Below are positions 18,156-27,500 of a DNA stretch of 64,000 nt, piece by piece. A model generated the notes under the pieces. That model searched no databases. It saw nothing but the letters and a program-made list of their open reading frames with translations, and was not told the origin of the DNA. Numbering within the stretch: position 1 is the stretch's first letter; each line of letters starts with the position of its first letter. Origin of the DNA: Providencia zhijiangensis (GTDB taxonomy: Bacteria; Pseudomonadota; Gammaproteobacteria; Enterobacterales; Enterobacteriaceae); contig NZ_CP135990.1 of the NCBI RefSeq assembly GCF_030315915.2, positions 2,604,001-2,668,000 on the forward strand, given 5' to 3'. Both the position numbers and the translations under genes were made by a program.

Positions 18156-19196
18156 CTAAAAAATAAATTGATAGCGAGTTTGGCTGGTATAAATATGATT
18201 AGCTTTGGCAATAATAGGGTTTTTACCATCTGATTCTGTATGCCCTAAACCATCAAATGGGTATTGTGGAGCCAACACTATCCCAGAAAATGGCGTATAG
18301 GTTTTGCTTTTACCTAAAACAGAGATTAAATGGTTCCCTGTATACAAGTGGATAGCAGGTGACGTACTCACCATATTCATTTGCACATCACCATTGGGAG
18401 AGCCAAGTGTCGCCACAATTTGTCGCCCATCGACCACTGACTCATCAAACACAAAAGTATGGTCGTATCCACCTACCGCTTGCTGCTCTTCATCTTGTAA
18501 AAAATCATAGCCAACACGTTTCTTTTGCCTAAAGTCGAAATAAGTGTCAGTGACTTCTCGCCATTCTCCCGTTGGGAGCCCTTCACTATCCTGTGGCAAG
18601 AAATATACTGCCTGCATTTGGAGGTCATGCTCAAATGCAGTGCGATCCGACTGTTCACCCGCAAGATTAAAATAGGTGTAATTAGTCAAGTTAACAGGGC
18701 AATCTTGGTTACATTGATATCGGTAGTTAATGAGCACTTGGTTATCGTCAGTGAGCTCATATTGCACTTCAACTTTTAACTCCCCCGGAAAACCTTGGTC
18801 ACCATCAGAAGAGACAAGGGTAAAAATCGCTTGCTGCTGATCAGGCTGAGCGATTGACCACACTCGATAACTGAAGTTATCACGCCCACCATGCAAGCAA
18901 TGTGCGCCTTGATTATGCGCAAGTTGATATTTACGACCTTCAAGGTCAAAAGTGGAGTTTGCAATGCGATTTGCGACTCGCCCTACCGTTGCACCAAAAT
19001 AAACTCGCTGTTCCATTTGAGCGGCCATATTAGGTGAACCTAAAATGATATCGCGTTTACCACTCGCCAACGGCAATATACAGCTCACCCAGCTGGCGCC
19101 TAAACTACTCAAAATAATTTTCATTCCCTGTTTATTTGTGAGTGCAACGACCTTCGGTGTGCGTAGAGTATGACGTTGTTGCTTGGTAAACTGCAT
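18156..19196 (-). CDS. Aldose-1-epimerase (GalM)-like protein lacking both catalytic residues
   Basis: The 346-residue beta-sandwich protein is clearly of the galactose mutarotase family: GATVGRVANRIANSTF near 70, HCLHGGRDNFSYRVW near 98-112, GYDHTFVF near 243 and the C terminus YTSQTRYQFIF. The general acid His of LTNHxYFNL is Tyr here (LTNYTYFNL, about residue 177), and the catalytic base Glu of the LALE(S/T) segment is Ala (GIVLAPQYPFDG). The substrate-binding His of LHGG is kept. Mutarotation is therefore doubtful; a binding or altered catalytic role is possible. AGGGAAAA precedes the ATG. It lies upstream of dbpA, not in a gal operon. Confidence 0.85.
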   Translation of the reverse strand: MQFTKQQRHTLRTPKVVALTNKQGMKIILSSLGASWVSCILPLASGKRDIILGSPNMAAQMEQRVYFGATVGRVANRIANSTFDLEGRKYQLAHNQGAHCLHGGRDNFSYRVWSIAQPDQQQAIFTLVSSDGDQGFPGELKVEVQYELTDDNQVLINYRYQCNQDCPVNLTNYTYFNLAGEQSDRTAFEHDLQMQAVYFLPQDSEGLPTGEWREVTDTYFDFRQKKRVGYDFLQDEEQQAVGGYDHTFVFDESVVDGRQIVATLGSPNGDVQMNMVSTSPAIHLYTGNHLISVLGKSKTYTPFSGIVLAPQYPFDGLGHTESDGKNPIIAKANHIYTSQTRYQFIF

Positions 19197-19284
19197 TTTT
19201 CCCTAATATTCCTTATATTTCCACTTATCGTGTAACCAACATAATTTAACAATAATAAAACGAATTCTCGATTACGTAAAAAGA

Positions 19285-19316
19285 AAAAAGCTGAGCGCAT
19301 AATACGTCAGCTTTTT
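19285..19316 (-). terminator. Intrinsic terminator of the CDF transporter gene
   Basis: A 10-bp stem (19285-19294 with 19307-19316, AAAAAGCTGA/TCAGCTTTTT) is followed by T residues in the minus direction, 28 bases beyond the transporter stop. Confidence 0.85.
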
Positions 19317-19343
19317 CAAAAATGCTTAATACTTAAATAGGAA

Positions 19344-20273
19344 TCAATGCAAACAATCTTTATCGTAAGGGTCTAAGTGGGTCATAACATCCAGTATTTG
19401 TGGATTTTTCATTAACTGTTTCCGTACGTTCACTGCAATATCATGCCCTTCTAGAATTGTCATTTGGCCATCTAATTCTAAGTGGACATCTACAAGGAAA
19501 AAGTCACCAGATTTGCGTGTTTTCAAATCATGGAATCCTTTAACTCCCGAAATACCTCGAAGAACATCGCTCATTTGTTCGAGCGTTTCTTCATCTGCTC
19601 CTTTATCCATTAAATCTTGCATAGACTGATAAGTGAATTTGAATCCCATACGGAAAACGAATGTCCCCACAATTAAAGCGGCAATGGGGTCAAGAATACG
19701 GATACCACATAAACTCCCAATAATCCCGATAGCGACCACTAATGAAGAAGCAGCATCAGAACGTGCATGCCAAGCATTCGCCACTAACATACTCGAATTC
19801 ACTTTATTTGCCACATGCAGCATGTAGCGGAATAAGCCTTCTTTCGCAACCAGAGCCGTTAATGCAGCAACTAATGCAATCGTATGAACTTCGGGGATTA
19901 AATCTGGGTTAATCATTTTTTCGACCGCAGACCAGCCCATACCGACACCAACGATCAACAAAATAATCCCTAAAATAAGGGAAGCCCCGTTTTCATAACG
20001 AAAATGGCCATATGGGTGGTCAGCATCAGGTTTTTTATGACTTTTTTTATTCGCAATAAGGACAACAAAGTCTGCAATTAAATCCGAAAGTGTATGAATA
20101 CCATCAGCAATTAAGCCTGATGAGTGGGAAAATATACCGACAATAATTTGCCAAATAGACAACAGCGTATTCACCGCCACACTGATCAATGTACTTTTTT
20201 TTGCGGCTTTAAATTTCTCTTGTTGTAGTTCGAATTCATTTTTCCCGGAAGTTGGGATTTCATGTTTATGCAT
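19344..20273 (-). CDS. Cation diffusion facilitator (zinc/iron exporter family)
   Basis: A 309-residue CDF antiporter related to FieF/YiiP that exports divalent metal ions using the proton gradient. Six hydrophobic segments are followed by a cytoplasmic ferredoxin-like domain (about residues 215-300). The transport site shows HTLSD in TM2 and HARSD in TM5; the HxxxD pair in both helices is usually associated with zinc. Additional His (KSHKKPDADHPYGHFRYENG) form the loop conserved in the family. Metal specificity is inferred. It is monocistronic. Confidence 0.88.
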   Translation of the reverse strand: MHKHEIPTSGKNEFELQQEKFKAAKKSTLISVAVNTLLSIWQIIVGIFSHSSGLIADGIHTLSDLIADFVVLIANKKSHKKPDADHPYGHFRYENGASLILGIILLIVGVGMGWSAVEKMINPDLIPEVHTIALVAALTALVAKEGLFRYMLHVANKVNSSMLVANAWHARSDAASSLVVAIGIIGSLCGIRILDPIAALIVGTFVFRMGFKFTYQSMQDLMDKGADEETLEQMSDVLRGISGVKGFHDLKTRKSGDFFLVDVHLELDGQMTILEGHDIAVNVRKQLMKNPQILDVMTHLDPYDKDCLH

Positions 20274-20632
20274 AGTTTATTTTCTTAATGAAAAGCAAAA
20301 CAATTATCATTTAAATATAGTGTATTTTCAATAACTTAATTAAGCATGGTGATACTCTCATATTATTTGTTAAATGTCCCATAATAAATTGTAAATAATT
20401 GATTACATTGATTGAGAATAGTTATTCTTTATTTTTCTATCTCTAATCAGATAAAAGCCACAAATAGAAGGTATTCATGACTAACCTAGTCTCTATTATA
20501 GATAGAGTGTAGATTTATCTTTATTAGATAGCCATGCTCCTATGAATCCAATATCACAAAATCATAAGTGTAATATGACTTATAAAATGATAGGTATATA
20601 ATCAAATTAAAATAACAAATGAAGAGGTGGCT
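20274..20632. other. 359-bp divergent promoter region
   Basis: AT-rich spacer between the CDF gene and the usp gene. A short palindrome CTCTAT-tatag-ATAGAG lies near 20490-20510. No ORF or known operator was recognised. Confidence 0.4.
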
Positions 20633-21070
20633 ATGTATAAGAAAATATTGGTTCCTATTGATCTGTTAGAAGATGATTTAAATTCAAACATCGTCAAACA
20701 TGTGGAATATTTGGCAACATTGGGTAAGCCTGAGATTCACTTTTTCTCGGTGATCCCGAGTGTAGAACTATTTTTTGGTATTGAAGTCGCTATTTTACCT
20801 GAAAGCCATAAAAATTCGGCTGAGCGTGCAACACTCGCGATGCGGGCATTAGAAGAAGTGATCAAAGAGACTAAAATTCCAAGTTCTCAAATTACATGTC
20901 AAGTAAGCATTGGTTCAGCAAAAGACGAAATTTTAGACTATGCTAAAACCATTAATGCCGACCTGATTGTCGTCGGTTCTCATCATCCAAGCACATCCAC
21001 CTATTTATTAGGTTCGACAGCATCCGCCATTGTGCGTCATGCACAAACATCCGTGTTTGTCGTTCGTTAA
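20633..21070 (+). CDS. Universal stress protein, UspF-like
   Basis: A 145-residue single-domain Usp with KKILVPIDLL at the N terminus and the nucleotide-binding C-terminal motif VVGSHHPSTSTYLLGSTASAIVRHAQTSVFVVR, corresponding to G-2x-G-9x-G(S/T). It resembles E. coli UspF more than UspA. ATG 20633 is chosen (AGAGG upstream) rather than GTG 20627. Confidence 0.9.
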   Translation: MYKKILVPIDLLEDDLNSNIVKHVEYLATLGKPEIHFFSVIPSVELFFGIEVAILPESHKNSAERATLAMRALEEVIKETKIPSSQITCQVSIGSAKDEILDYAKTINADLIVVGSHHPSTSTYLLGSTASAIVRHAQTSVFVVR

Positions 21071-21089
21071 TCTAAAGCTTACAAAATAA

Positions 21090-21125
21090 AAAATGCCGCA
21101 TCATAGAAAACTGACGCGGCATTTT
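21090..21125. terminator. Bidirectional intrinsic terminator
   Basis: AAAATGCCGC (21090-21099) pairs with GCGGCATTTT (21116-21125), between the convergent usp and ecotin genes. Confidence 0.88.
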
Positions 21126-21131
21126 AATGCA

Positions 21132-21611
21132 TTATTTCTTAGTAGAGTTCATTAATTTATCGTCTGTCGACCAGATACGATATTTCACTTCCATATCTTT
21201 TGGTGCATAAACAACAATTGGGAGTTTGCTGTTATAACGAACAAATGCTTCATCACCTAACTGAGTGGTAATAAACCGATCTTTTGCAGGCTCGCTACAA
21301 GCCATCATTGTTGAGGCAGGTCCTTTGACTTCGTCTAATTTGTAGTAGTTATATCCCCAACCCTCTAAGGTTTTTTCTTCTAAGTCACCCATAAACCATT
21401 GGCGGTTACAATCCGCTTTGATTGTTTTACCGATAACCAGCTCAACCATGTAGTCATATTCATTTTGCTGAGTATCAAGCTGGATCACATGACGAGTCAT
21501 ACCTGATTCTGCTTTCGGGTATGGCGCGATCTTTCCTAAATCTTCAGTCGCCATTGCACAAGAAGACACTGCCACCGCAGCCATTACAGACAAAATCGCT
21601 TTTTTCATCAT
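21132..21611 (-). CDS. eco: Ecotin, periplasmic serine protease inhibitor
   Basis: Ecotin is a dimeric periplasmic inhibitor of trypsin-fold proteases that protects against host elastase and similar enzymes. The 159 residues include a signal peptide (cut near ATA-TED, residue 22), the paired Cys of ADCNR and MMACSEP, and the reactive loop STMMACSEP with Met at P1, as in E. coli. The C-terminal dimer strand VKYRIWSTDD is kept. Confidence 0.95.
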   Translation of the reverse strand: MMKKAILSVMAAVAVSSCAMATEDLGKIAPYPKAESGMTRHVIQLDTQQNEYDYMVELVIGKTIKADCNRQWFMGDLEEKTLEGWGYNYYKLDEVKGPASTMMACSEPAKDRFITTQLGDEAFVRYNSKLPIVVYAPKDMEVKYRIWSTDDKLMNSTKK

Positions 21612-21873
21612 AAAATTCCTATTGGTAAAAAAATAACAACATTAAAAACTAGGGTTTAATACATAGTAGGTCAATTCAACCACTTTAATCACTATAGATG
21701 ATTCTTAATTACAAAAATATAGATAACTAATTAATCCTTTAGTGATAATACTTAATATTAGTATAAGGATCATAAAATTAATAAAAATTATGTAAATCCC
21801 CCCCTTCAATATGTACATAAAACAATCAATGGTTATACTGATAGTGAGGCTTAATTCATTCTGAGGAGGTAGT

Positions 21874-22086
21874 ATGTTATCTGCTGATCAAGATTTAGTT
21901 TCACAATTAATCTCCACACATCCCCGCTTTCAATCTCTCTATGAGAAGCATCACCAGTTAGATAAAGAAATTAGCAAGCTTGAAGGTCCTTCCGGTGCCG
22001 GCTATAACGAACAGGTTGCCAAACTTAAAAAAGAAAAACTGCATCTAAAAGATGAAATGCAGAGAATAATGCAAACCAGTCGATAA
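21874..22086 (+). CDS. YdcH-like small protein (DUF465)
   Basis: A 70-residue, largely alpha-helical protein with the DUF465 pattern HPRFQSLYEKHHQLDKEISKLE ... LKKEKLHLKDEMQRIM, predicted as a helical hairpin. Function is unknown in the family. A strong GAGGAGG lies before the ATG, and a terminator follows at 22200. Confidence 0.88.
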   Translation: MLSADQDLVSQLISTHPRFQSLYEKHHQLDKEISKLEGPSGAGYNEQVAKLKKEKLHLKDEMQRIMQTSR

Positions 22087-22199
22087 GGTGCCTTTAAACT
22101 ACAGCTAATCTTACTTTATCAAGTACATTGGAGCCTTAGCTTCAGTGTATTAAGCTCCAATAAAGATAGCTGTTATACAACTGGCGATAATACAGTGTT

Positions 22200-22232
22200 A
22201 ATGGCATAAGAAATTTCTCTTATGCCATTTTT
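22200..22232 (+). terminator. Intrinsic terminator downstream of ydcH-like gene
   Basis: AATGGCATAAG (22200-22210) pairs with CTTATGCCATT (22219-22229) and is followed by T residues. Confidence 0.85.
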
Positions 22233-22292
22233 GCTATTACTAGAGGTAAAAATGCTTTTATATTGATTTAATCGCCTATGAATAGTTACCTT

Positions 22293-22317
22293 AAAGATAT
22301 ATATTAAATGTATCTTT
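22293..22317. promoter_or_regulatory. NsrR-type operator
   Basis: AAAGATA at 22293-22299 and TATCTTT at 22311-22317 form a palindrome centred on 22305, with most inner bases also paired. This fits the NsrR operator, two AAGATGYATTT-like half sites separated by one base. It lies 16 bases before the start of a gene family known as an NsrR target, so control by nitric oxide is likely. Confidence 0.75.
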
Positions 22318-22332
22318 GATTGTGAGGAAACG

Positions 22333-22692
22333 ATGATGGTGGGTAAAAGAATATCTCGGGAAATCGTAACGATAGAGAAAATGATAAAAATCTATGAAAA
22401 GGCACACCCTGCTCCTGAAGACGCCCCTGAACATTACCAAACACTTTTTTCCTATGCGATTAAACGCCTAAAAAAATGCCGCTATGGTGAAGAAAAACCA
22501 GCTTGTAAACAGTGTCCTATACACTGCTACCAACCGAAGCAACGAGAGCAAATGAAAGTGATTATGCGTTGGGCCGGCCCCAAAATGCTCTATTGCCATC
22601 CCATCTTAGCAATTCGTCATCTCATCGATGATAAAAAGCCAGTCCCTGAATTACCACCAAGGCAACGCATAACATCTAATAGAGGTAACTAA
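22333..22692 (+). CDS. ygbA: YgbA family, nitrosative-stress protein
   Basis: A 119-residue protein of the family named for its nitrous-oxide-stimulated promoter; in E. coli and Salmonella ygbA is an NsrR target. The family hallmark is a Cys cluster here written CRYGEEKPACKQCPIHCY (residues ~50-67) followed by MRWAGPKMLYCHP. The Cys spacing suggests metal or Fe-S binding, but the biochemical role is not settled. GAGGAAA precedes the paired ATG codons at 22333 and 22336. Confidence 0.88.
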   Translation: MMVGKRISREIVTIEKMIKIYEKAHPAPEDAPEHYQTLFSYAIKRLKKCRYGEEKPACKQCPIHCYQPKQREQMKVIMRWAGPKMLYCHPILAIRHLIDDKKPVPELPPRQRITSNRGN

Positions 22693-23581
22693 CTCTAAGT
22701 GCAAAATATTTTACCAAGCCAATAGAAGAGTGATCCTGTAGAAACTAAATCCCCCCATGTAAATGTTAAATATATTTAACCACTACTTATTCGTCTAAAT
22801 CTTCGGTTTATTTTTACTATCCTATTGGTTTTTTGTCACTTTTTAAAACATCACGGATCCGATATTCAGTTTCTGACAAATAAAGTCTATTTACTTAAAC
22901 ACATCATCAATATTCCCCTCTCTAAAAATGACGTTCTTATAAAAATTAGTAACCAATAAAAATTAATAACCAAAAACCATATTTATAAAAAAGCCAAAAT
23001 CAATAACTCAAACCTATACATGTTAAAAATGATATTTAAATCTCAATATTTGACTTAAATTGAGCTTTTTAATGAAAATATTAAATCTTATTAATTTAAA
23101 TTATTAATTGATAATGAGACTAACGATAAAAATCATTAGAAAAATTTATTATTGATACTTTTAACGAATGTATCCCAAATAATTTACATCGCTATTATTT
23201 ATGATAAAACACAAATAATGACTACTTACCTTTAAAAGTCAAAAAAACATCAAAAAAGCGTAAAAAAACATAAAATATTTAAATCCATAAAATGGAATAA
23301 AGTTAGAATTTAAAACTGCAATTACCAGTAACCATCAGAACAAACGAATAGAACACTAAATGAGTTACTCGAAATAACCGATGAATACATGCGAATAAAT
23401 CGTAAAAACCATATTTCGAAACATTTATTAATACTTTAATTTACGATATGACATATAAAAAAACAGCTCATATAATTTTAATCATCAAAGTTATAGTGAT
23501 TTTTTATATCAATAGAAGTTAAAAAGTTGACATTTAATTTCGACTATTACTTAAAGAGCTAATTTTAATAAAGGTGCTACC
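22693..23581. other. 889-bp AT-rich gene-free region upstream of ExsA-like gene
   Basis: No ORF of useful size and no known RNA is recognised. The stretch is markedly A/T-rich, with A-tracts around 23240-23275 and 23450-23465. A TTGACA hexamer at 23527-23532 is a possible -35 element for the downstream regulator. It may hold a long regulated promoter, but nothing more can be shown. Confidence 0.5.
23557..23578 (+). promoter_or_regulatory. FourU-like hairpin covering the regulator's ribosome binding site
   Basis: In the mRNA, AUUUU (23562-23566) can pair with AAGGU (23571-23575) across an AAUA loop, and AGC (23557-23559) pairs with GCU (23576-23578) past a two-base bulge. The paired AAGG is the ribosome binding site of the ATG at 23582. 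Weak U-A and U-G pairs over a Shine-Dalgarno are typical of fourU RNA thermometers such as that of Yersinia lcrF. No folding calculation was done. Confidence 0.45.
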
Positions 23582-24397
23582 ATGAACAGCAAATTAAGTC
23601 ATCAGGTGATAAAAAAAGTTCGCATAGATAAAAATAACCCACATGCGATACTCGATTTAACCTCTAAAGGTCTTATCATCATAGAAAAAGGGGCGATTTT
23701 ATTAGAAACCCCTGCGGCAAATCAAAGCCTGCATGAAGGTGATATTCTCTATCACAAACAGGGATCATACTCGTTTAAAACAGAGAGTAATGCATTAGAC
23801 GGCGAATTCTTATGGATCTCATTGGATGATAAGTTTTTACGCGAGTACTTATCTCACTATGGTTCTCAATTAAGTGAGATCGAGCGCACTGAAAGCGCTG
23901 CAAAAGACATCATTAAATTTACAACAAACCCATTAATTAATGAGTTAAAAAATAGTTTAGAGTCATTTATTCAAACTCAGTACCCGGAAATGATTCTTAA
24001 ATTAAGGATTAATGAGCTACTCTTGTTATTATCCTACAGTGAGCAAGGCGCAACCCTATTGGCCAATTTACGACAACTCAGTAATCGCCAAGCTGAGCGT
24101 TTGCAGACCTTCATGGAAAATAATTATTTAAAAGAGTGGAAGTTAAATGAGTTTGCCAGAACGTTTGGCATGGGCTTAACAACATTCAAAGAGCTATTTC
24201 ATACTGTTTATGCGACATCACCACGTTCTTGGATCAGTGAGAAGCGCATCATGTATGCACATCAATTATTGATAAATACGTCGATGAGTATCGTGGAAGT
24301 TTCTATGGAAGCAGGCTTTTCAAGTCAGTCTTACTTTACTCAAAGCTATCATAGACGCTTTGGTTATACCCCCAGTAGGTCGCGCAAAGCCGCCTAA
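23582..24397 (+). CDS. AraC-family regulator closely resembling ExsA/LcrF (type III secretion activators)
   Basis: The 271-residue protein has an N-terminal sensor/dimer domain (about 1-160) and two C-terminal AraC helix-turn-helix motifs (about 170-271). The C-terminal half matches ExsA from memory almost word for word: LRQLSNRQAERLQ, EWKLNEFARTFGMGLTTFKE, SPRSWISEKRIMYAHQLL, EAGFSSQSYFTQSYHRRFG and YTPSRSR. N-terminal segments such as KQGSYSFKTES and LSEIERTESAAKDIIKF also fit. ExsA/LcrF activates T3SS operons and is antagonised by ExsD-type partners; none of those genes are here, so this is an orphan copy. Targets are unknown. Confidence 0.88.
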   Translation: MNSKLSHQVIKKVRIDKNNPHAILDLTSKGLIIIEKGAILLETPAANQSLHEGDILYHKQGSYSFKTESNALDGEFLWISLDDKFLREYLSHYGSQLSEIERTESAAKDIIKFTTNPLINELKNSLESFIQTQYPEMILKLRINELLLLLSYSEQGATLLANLRQLSNRQAERLQTFMENNYLKEWKLNEFARTFGMGLTTFKELFHTVYATSPRSWISEKRIMYAHQLLINTSMSIVEVSMEAGFSSQSYFTQSYHRRFGYTPSRSRKAA

Positions 24398-24419
24398 TAC
24401 CTTCCTCACGTTATATGCC

Positions 24420-24457
24420 CTGTCAGTATAGGATTGATGTCTTAGCTACACTGACAG
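24420..24457. terminator. Inverted repeat after the ExsA-like gene
   Basis: CTGTCAGT (24420-24427) pairs with ACTGACAG (24450-24457). It sits 23 bases after the stop codon, as a terminator would, but lacks a following T tract. Confidence 0.4.
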
Positions 24458-24491
24458 AAAGGCAACCCCACATACCGTTGGAAATAAAAAA

Positions 24492-24516
24492 AGAGCCTAC
24501 TATTTAAGTAAGCCCT
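24492..24516 (-). terminator. Intrinsic terminator of the coiled-coil operon
   Basis: A 10-bp stem including two G-U pairs (24492-24501 with 24507-24516) is followed by seven T residues in the minus direction, 26 bases past the coiled-coil gene's stop. Confidence 0.85.
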
Positions 24517-24541
24517 TCTTTCTATTTAGCATCTTTATTGA

Positions 24542-27500
24542 TCAGTTCGCTTGAATCACTTTCAAATCAATAATTGACATCGAATTTGGCGGCACCTCAC
24601 CGGGAATACCGTCTGGACCATAACCACCTTCAGGCTCAATATAAATTTTGACCATTCCGCCTACCCCCACTTTTTCTACGAACGAGTTCATCGGTGGTGG
24701 AAGTTGATCATAAGGTAACACCATTGGATTTTTCTCTGTATGCATAACGGTCACCTTACCATCGGTGAGTTGTTCACGCATAATCAATGTGATTTTCTTA
24801 TCTTTCACATTTGTAATTGGCGTACCTTTTTGTAAAACCTTATAGTAAGTATAGTTATCTAACTTACTGTATTTCTGCTGTTTTATATCCTGCAGGATCT
24901 TTTGATTCCGCTTTTCATTCTCTTTAGCAATAGTCGCATTATCCGTAGATGGGATTTGGATAATGGTCGGCGTCTTACCTGTAGATGTTTTTTTACTCGC
25001 TCTTAATGCTTCATTCTCTTCACGCAACTGAGTCACGCGCTGATTGAGATCCCTAATTTGCGTTTTCAATCCCTCATCCGTTGAAAATGCTTTCAAAGAT
25101 GCCAGCTCATCTTTTGCTTTCTTCAAACTATCTTGAACACTAGCAAGCTCCAGCTTAGATTTGTTATCCGCCGCTGTTTTTTCATCGAGCTGTTTCTTAA
25201 GTTGAAGCAATTCCTGATCTTTTTTCGAGAGATTCTCTGCATTAAATTTTTCAGCATCTAACTTCAACGCATTCAGTTGTTTGTTTGCTTCTAGCAACTT
25301 TTGCTCGATTTCAGCTTGCTGTTTGTTGCGATTGGCAATGTCGCTTTCAAGCTTAGCAATCAATGCTTCTTTTTCTTTGGCTTGTGACAACAACTGAGAA
25401 TTTTGAGACTCTAGCTGCTGTTTATCAGACAGTTGCGCTTTTAACGAATCTTGAATGCCTTTATTCTCTTGATCTAACTTGGTTAAAGCTTCTTCTCGGC
25501 CTTTGAGTAAACTAATTTGCTTATTCAATTCCGCCGTTAATTCTTTGACTTGTAGGTCAGTATCTTTGCCTGCAAGCTCAGTCCGTTTTTCTAATTCAGC
25601 ACGCAGTTTTTGCACTTCAGTATTTGCTTGCGCTAACTGTTTTTTCGCATCCGCATAACTTTGTTCATTCGATGCTAGCTGCGCTTGTAGTTGTGCGTAC
25701 TGATTTTGGCTATCTGCCAGTTGCTTAGCTATTTTTTCATGAGCATTTTGCTGAGTCGCCTGTTGTTTCTTCGCTTCTGCTAACTCAACATCCAGTGCAT
25801 TTTTTTGTACTAACTTGGCAGTTTGCTCAACCAATGTCGCTTGAGCTTTGTCGTTCTGCTGCGATTTTTCAGCGAGTTGAGTCAAGAGCTTCTGATTTTG
25901 CTCAGATAAAGCTTTAACTTGTTTGTCGCTAGCTTGAGCCATCAACACTGCTTTATTTTCCAGCTCTTGCTTCACGTTTTGCAAGTCTATATTAGCCTTA
26001 GCTAGCTGCTGCTTAGAGGTGGCTAATTCAGCTTCTACCGCAGATTTTTGTTTTACTTTATCTATCAGTTGCTGATTCTGTTGTTCAAGCTGCTTAACCG
26101 CATCTTGCTGTTGCTTCAGTGCTAATTGGACATCACTTTTTTGCGTTTGAGCCAGCTTAAGCTCATCCTCACGCTGCTTCAATAAGGCTTCTTGCTGTAA
26201 TAAGTTGGCATTCACAGACTTCAACTGCTCATCCGTATTGCCGGATGACTGCAATTGCTGTTTCGCATCAGATTGTAGTTTGGCAATCTCAGTGGTTAAT
26301 TGCTCGATACGCTGATGAGCATCCGTGACTTGCTTGTCTTTGTCGGCCAACTGCTGCTTCATTTGCTCAGCCAGTTGCTGATTCTGTTGTTCAAGCTGCT
26401 TAACCGCATCTTGCTGTTGCTTCAGTGCGGATTGGACATCACTTTTTTGCGCTTGAGCCAGCTTTAACTCATCTTCACGCTGCTTCAGTAAGGCTTCTTG
26501 CTGTACTAAGTTGGCACTCACCGATTTCAACTGCTCATCCGTATTGCCGGATGACTGCAATTGCTGCTTCGCATCAGATTGTAGTTTGGCAATCTCGGAG
26601 GTTAATTGCTCAATGCGCTGATGAGCATCCGTGACTTGCTTGTCTTTGTCGGCCAACTGCTGCTTCATTTGCTCAGCCAGTTGCTGATTCTGTTGTTCAA
26701 GCTGCTTAACCGCATCTTGCTGTTGCTTCAGTGCGGATTGGACATCACTTTTTTGCGCTTGAGCCAGCTTTAACTCATCTTCACGCTGCTTCAGTAAGGC
26801 TTCTTGCTGTACTAAGTTGGCACTCACCGATTTCAACTGCTCATCCGTATTGCCGGATGACTGCAATTGCTGCTTCGCATCAGATTGTAGTTTGGCAATC
26901 TCGGAGGTTAATTGCTCAATGCGCTGATGAGCATCCGTGACTTGCTTGTCTTTGTCGGCAAGTTGTTTTTTCGCATTTGTCGCTTCAATCACGCCATCAC
27001 TCAGCTGTTTTTCCAACTGTTTGATAGTGTCTAATGACTGGCTATTTTGTTTGGTAAGGTTATCCAGATTAGCTTGCTTTTCAGCAATCACTTTCTGCGA
27101 TTTGGTTAATTCATTGTTCAACCCATCGATAACAGCTTTATTATCAACAGATTTTACAACATTTTGTAATTGCTCAATTTGCAACTTACTTGCTGCAATG
27201 TCGTCACTGAGTTTAGCTATCGTCGTTTGCTTTTCAGTAATGATGCGATTTAATTCAGCAATGTCTTTATTGTAGTTAGTCAGCTTAGTGACTAACTGAC
27301 TATCAGTTAACAGCCTATTGTACGAAATAAGCTCACCAACGCCTTGAGCAACACCAAAGCGATACAGATTTTTTAATTGCTGCTGCTCAATGAGTTTTGC
27401 CAACTGAGCCAGATTGACTGAGTTATCAGTCCCTGCTTTCTTCGTGAAACTCGAAGAATATAAGCCAAGAGGATCAATAATGACTTGGTATTTGGCAAAA

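Noticed and set aside
26425-26940. Two identical 69-residue plus-strand ORFs at 26425-26634 and 26731-26940
   Set aside because: They are antisense shadows of the identical 306-bp repeats in the coiled-coil gene, not a duplicated gene.
26065-26960. Regular long repeats as a CRISPR array
   Set aside because: Units are 306 bp, contiguous without unique spacers, and encode heptad-like protein repeats.
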